From assembly GCA_963281255.1 (NCBI GenBank), contig OY725494.1, positions 2,865,934-2,929,933 on the forward strand: a DNA stretch of 64,000 nt. Reading direction: 5' to 3'. A model generated the notes under the pieces. The model worked only from the letters and a program-made list of their open reading frames with translations, had not been told where the DNA came from and ran no database searches. Positions 61,574 to 64,000 of this stretch are shown here, one piece after another (positions within the stretch are counted from its first letter, which is position 1; every line of letters begins with the position of its first letter). Source of the stretch: Aphrocallistes beatrix (Eukaryota > Porifera > Hexactinellida > Sceptrulophora > Aphrocallistidae). The translations under genes were made by a program, and so were the position numbers.

Positions 61574-61800
61574 CTACTTCGAGTACGGACAAGGGACAAT
61601 CATATGTATACACTCATCTAAGTGGTGGAGCAGCCCAGTCACTGTTTTACCCCACTCACAGCCTCTTTGATTAAGCAGACACCTGCACTTGAGCTGTGAC
61701 ACTACCTCTCTCACTGCGACCATTTGTCGTACCACTTTCTCTCCTACACAAATGGCACACAGTATAGCTATCTCATCACCACACAACACAACATGTATCC
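61574..61800 (-). pseudogene. TRAF-type zinc-finger fragment
   Basis: The minus-strand frame reads VREVVSQLKCRCLLNQRGCE, then WGKTVTGLLHHLDECIHMIV and PCPYSK. The pattern C-x-C-x(6)-GCEW ... L-x-x-HL-x-x-C ... C-P is typical of TRAF zinc fingers. Upstream RING-like and downstream MATH parts are not found in frame, and the hAT remnant follows directly. It is probably a leftover of a TRAF-like gene. Confidence 0.6.
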
Positions 61801-61857
61801 CTTATTACTTACGTCCGAGCACCTTACACATATGATAAGCTTACTCTCATGAGAAAC

Positions 61858-61931
61858 AGCGTTTCTGTGATGAAATCCATCCTGTATCGGAGGGTACAGG
61901 CTGGATTTCATCACAAAAATGCACAGAAACG
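61858..61931. repeat. Hairpin next to the TRAF fragment
   Basis: gcgtttctgtgatgaaatcc and its near complement ggatttcatcac...cagaaacg face each other with an inner cctgta/tacagg pair. Confidence 0.6.
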
Positions 61932-61968
61932 TACCGCAACAAAGTTCCACCTGGTGACACGGACACCA

Positions 61969-62561
61969 TCCTTACTATTAAAACTCGATTAATGTTTATT
62001 TGTATACATATATACTGTATGTAACGAATTGATTGAAGAAACTGCTATGCACAGAAAGTTGATTTTTGGCTGTGGGAGTCTTTTGGCTATGGCTCCACTA
62101 AGTTCTGACCTCAGACGAAAATGTTGACTCATCATGGAATTGTGACGTCATTATCACTTTTTTTTAATAATTAGGAATTTCAGTTTTCGACTATAACTCG
62201 GCCATTTTAGGTTTATATAGAAGGCTGAAATTTTAACAGAATATGTATATTAATATTATTCACATGTGATACAACTATCATCAAAAAATCATGACTCATC
62301 ACTCTGTCATGACGTCATTACGCATCAAAAATTGTCAAATTTGATGATTCTTCGAGTGATATCGATTTTAACAGTATAGTCGACATTTTTTTGACACCTA
62401 ACCGATAGTCAAAAAACCCCGATGTCGACTGTAAGACAGACATATTTAGAGTTGTTATCTACCTTATAATCAATCAATGTGAGCCCAGGTACCCTTTGGG
62501 CGCCTCCGGTTGACACAAAGTGTCTGTCAGCCGCGCAGCGAAAGCAAGCGAAGCGCGCTTG
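61969..62561 (+). mobile_element. Complete HINE-like (Helitron-type) element
   Basis: 593 bp from TCCTTACTATTAAAACTCG (preceded by A) to aagcgcgcttg (followed by T). This is the best plus-strand reference copy. It carries an extra insertion-like stretch near 62370-62440 (gtcgacattttttt ... accccgatgtcgactgtaa). One CRE reads GTGACGTCAT (62141) and the other ATGACGTCAT (62310); the AP-1-type core is kept, but its palindrome is reduced (atcATGACTCATCA). Confidence 0.87.
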
Positions 62562-62680
62562 TATATATTAACTTGTTCATGTTATCCACACTAAGTTCAC
62601 AGTCTCCAGCTATGACTGAAAATTCTCTAATTTATGACAATGTACACTGGACACTACCATCGATTTTATGAATCGCCGGT

Positions 62681-63383
62681 ATACTTACCAACCCTCCAGG
62701 GAAATGACTTATGATCCAGGGATCCAGGGATTTTTAGCTTTCAACTAGCCTATAATAATTTCCATTAATGGAATATAGTTTATGGAATTTATTGTAATTT
62801 TATGTTACTCATTACATACATGCCAACCTGAGCCATGATAAAAGCGGGACGCAGCGTTGAATTTGGCGGGACATGGCGGGACGCAATAGAGATGTACTAT
62901 ACATAGAATTAAAAAAGCGGGACATAATGGTGAAATTTCATGTAAAAGCGGGACACTCGAAAAAATTAGTTCAATAGAAGAGTGAAAAAAGCGGGACGTC
63001 CCGCCAAAAACGGGACAGTTGGCAAGTATGTCATTATTTAGCAAGTCTTCAAGGATTCTGGAAAATTTCCTGGACTCACGAATTTCGAACGCGTAAGATA
63101 ACATTATACTCGTATACGATGTACCTTTCTTTAAATAGTTTACTTGTCCTTTTCGAAATCTTTAATTACATATATTCGGCCTTTATTTAAAATCCAGGAA
63201 ATTCCCTAAATATCCAGGGATTTACCAGGATCGCGAATTTCGAAATTTAACCTGTCTATTGATTCATGTTAATTTAGTCATTAAAATTAAAAATATGATA
63301 ACATCCAGCAGGAATTTACCATTGAAATCCAGGGATTTCACTCCCAAAATCCAGGGAAATTTTCAAGAGGGGTTGGTAGGTAT
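62681..63383. mobile_element. MITE with catacttaccaaccc ends, copy 2, with nested insertion
   Basis: The ends atacttaccaaccctccagg and aagaggggttggtaggtat face each other. It lies in the opposite orientation to copy 1 (58916-59329) and is interrupted by 62815-63030. Confidence 0.65.
62815..63030. mobile_element. Nested MITE with gcgggac repeats
   Basis: The ends CATACATGCCAACCTG and CAGTTGGCAAGTATG are flanked by TCATTA on both sides (62809-62814, 63031-63036). Copy 1 of the host MITE is uninterrupted at this place. The inside carries many gcgggac repeats. Confidence 0.75.
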
Positions 63384-63784
63384 GGACTTGAATGGATTGG
63401 CAAAATAGCAAGTTAAAGATCTCATATTAAAATCATAATATTTTGATAAATTCATGTTATGATGCTAAAATATCAAAATCGAGCTTTAAAACAGCTTAAT
63501 ATTATTAAGAAATTGATTGTTTTTGTTGTCACTTTTATGTATCTAATTTATCCTTGAAATTTTGAGATTATGATCTTGATGGAATGCGATCATAATTTCT
63601 GAGAGTATCGAAATCCGGATCGCAATCTTTATTACCAAGATTTTCTCTATTCTGCTAATTACCTAAGATTTCTATAAATGTGTTCTTAATTAAACATTAA
63701 TCAATCATTTTTCCTCTTAGATCTTTAGAATTACTTTTAGATAACTTTCTGTAAAAACTGGTGAATGTCTATCAATTTATCGGA
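63384..63784. other. Upstream region of the sacsin-like gene
   Basis: AT-rich spacer with no repeat family recognised apart from a short tccggatcgc motif at 63615 that is also seen in the GATC-rich array near 24340. It should contain the promoter of the gene starting at 63785. Confidence 0.4.
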
Positions 63785-64000
63785 ATGGGTAAGTTAACTT
63801 TGTCATTAAAATAAATTCAGTGCTTTTGTTTCACATTTTGGGTACGTACCTATATACACTACATTGTAGACAACAACTTCGGCCCGAGACAGAGAACGAT
63901 GTTGGAGGAGATCACTGACATTTTGAATGAGTATCCTGATGGGAGTAATATTCTTAAGGTAGTACATCATATAGATAGTCAATCTGACCTATGAGACATC
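63785..64000 (+). CDS. Sacsin-like protein, first exons (runs off the window)
   Basis: The start codon plus one base (ATG G, 63785-63788) is followed by a consensus donor gtaagt. An 81-bp intron ends in attgtag at 63869. Exon 2 (63870-63958) continues in frame and ends AAG|gtagta. The 31 residues encoded (MDNNFGPRQRTMLEEITDIL, then NEYPDGSNILK) match the start of the sacsin-type HSP90-like ATPase region (FGQ...L..IL..YP.G..ILKELIQNADDA). The next residues, ELIQNADDA in the family, should lie in exon 3 beyond the window. Sacsin relatives are large chaperone-like proteins, and several invertebrates carry many copies. Start and intron are inferred from splice signals and frame. Confidence 0.7.

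Overview
The window reads as animal nuclear DNA from an intron-poor, transposon-rich, AT-rich genome. The conserved genes are animal or eukaryote housekeeping genes: class III PI 3-kinase Vps34, CDP-diacylglycerol synthase, the animal-type tRNA deacylase DTD2 and FAM50/XAP5. Around them lie families that are expanded in early-branching and marine invertebrates: a SAM-GTPase with a Cys-rich segment, NHL-repeat and TRAF-zinc-finger remnants, and a sacsin-like gene start. An early-branching metazoan such as a sponge is my best guess, but the sequence alone does not prove it.

Layout. (1) About 0.2-20.5 kb is a tandem array of four copies of one segment (core about 4 kb, about 98% alike by eye). 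Each copy carries an intact minus-strand 114-codon ORF for a small Maf-like bZIP protein behind a TATA-like box and a CAA-rich leader. The copies have been broken up by many non-autonomous transposons. (2) 20.5-26.3 kb holds foldback repeats, a broken NHL-repeat gene and AT-rich DNA. (3) 26.3-33 kb holds two paralogous multi-pass membrane protein genes on either side of FAM50. (4) 34.4-45.5 kb is gene-dense: a SAM-GTPase, a roadblock-domain protein, CDP-DAG synthase, DTD2 and Vps34, all without introns. (5) About 48.4-58.4 kb is a large palindrome. Each arm carries an identical gene for a DRE-TIM (HMG-CoA-lyase-like) protein with a C-terminal EF-hand. One arm is split by a young, intact Ty3/gypsy-type LTR retrotransposon, and a mariner-like MITE lies at the centre. 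(6) 58.4-64 kb is transposon-rich, with a TRAF zinc-finger fragment, a hAT transposase remnant and, at the right edge, the first exons of a sacsin-like gene.

The dominant repeat is a roughly 0.5-0.6 kb family that behaves like a non-autonomous Helitron/Helentron (HINE-like). It starts TCCTTACTATT, ends AAGCGCGCTTG after GC-rich hairpins, carries a TA microsatellite near its 5' end, and inserts between A and T without target duplication. Three filled/empty site pairs inside the window show this directly. Its copies keep two CRE-type TGACGTCA sites, and most keep one palindromic TGATGAGTCATCA (AP-1/MARE-type) site. These are the kinds of site that bZIP factors bind, and they lie beside a tandemly amplified bZIP-like gene. 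That pairing is the most interesting hypothesis here. The TA microsatellites of the family also act as landing sites for other TA-targeting elements, giving nests up to five layers deep.

Nearly all recognisable genes are single uninterrupted ORFs, including the 907-codon Vps34. Introns are inferred only in the NHL remnant and the sacsin-like gene.
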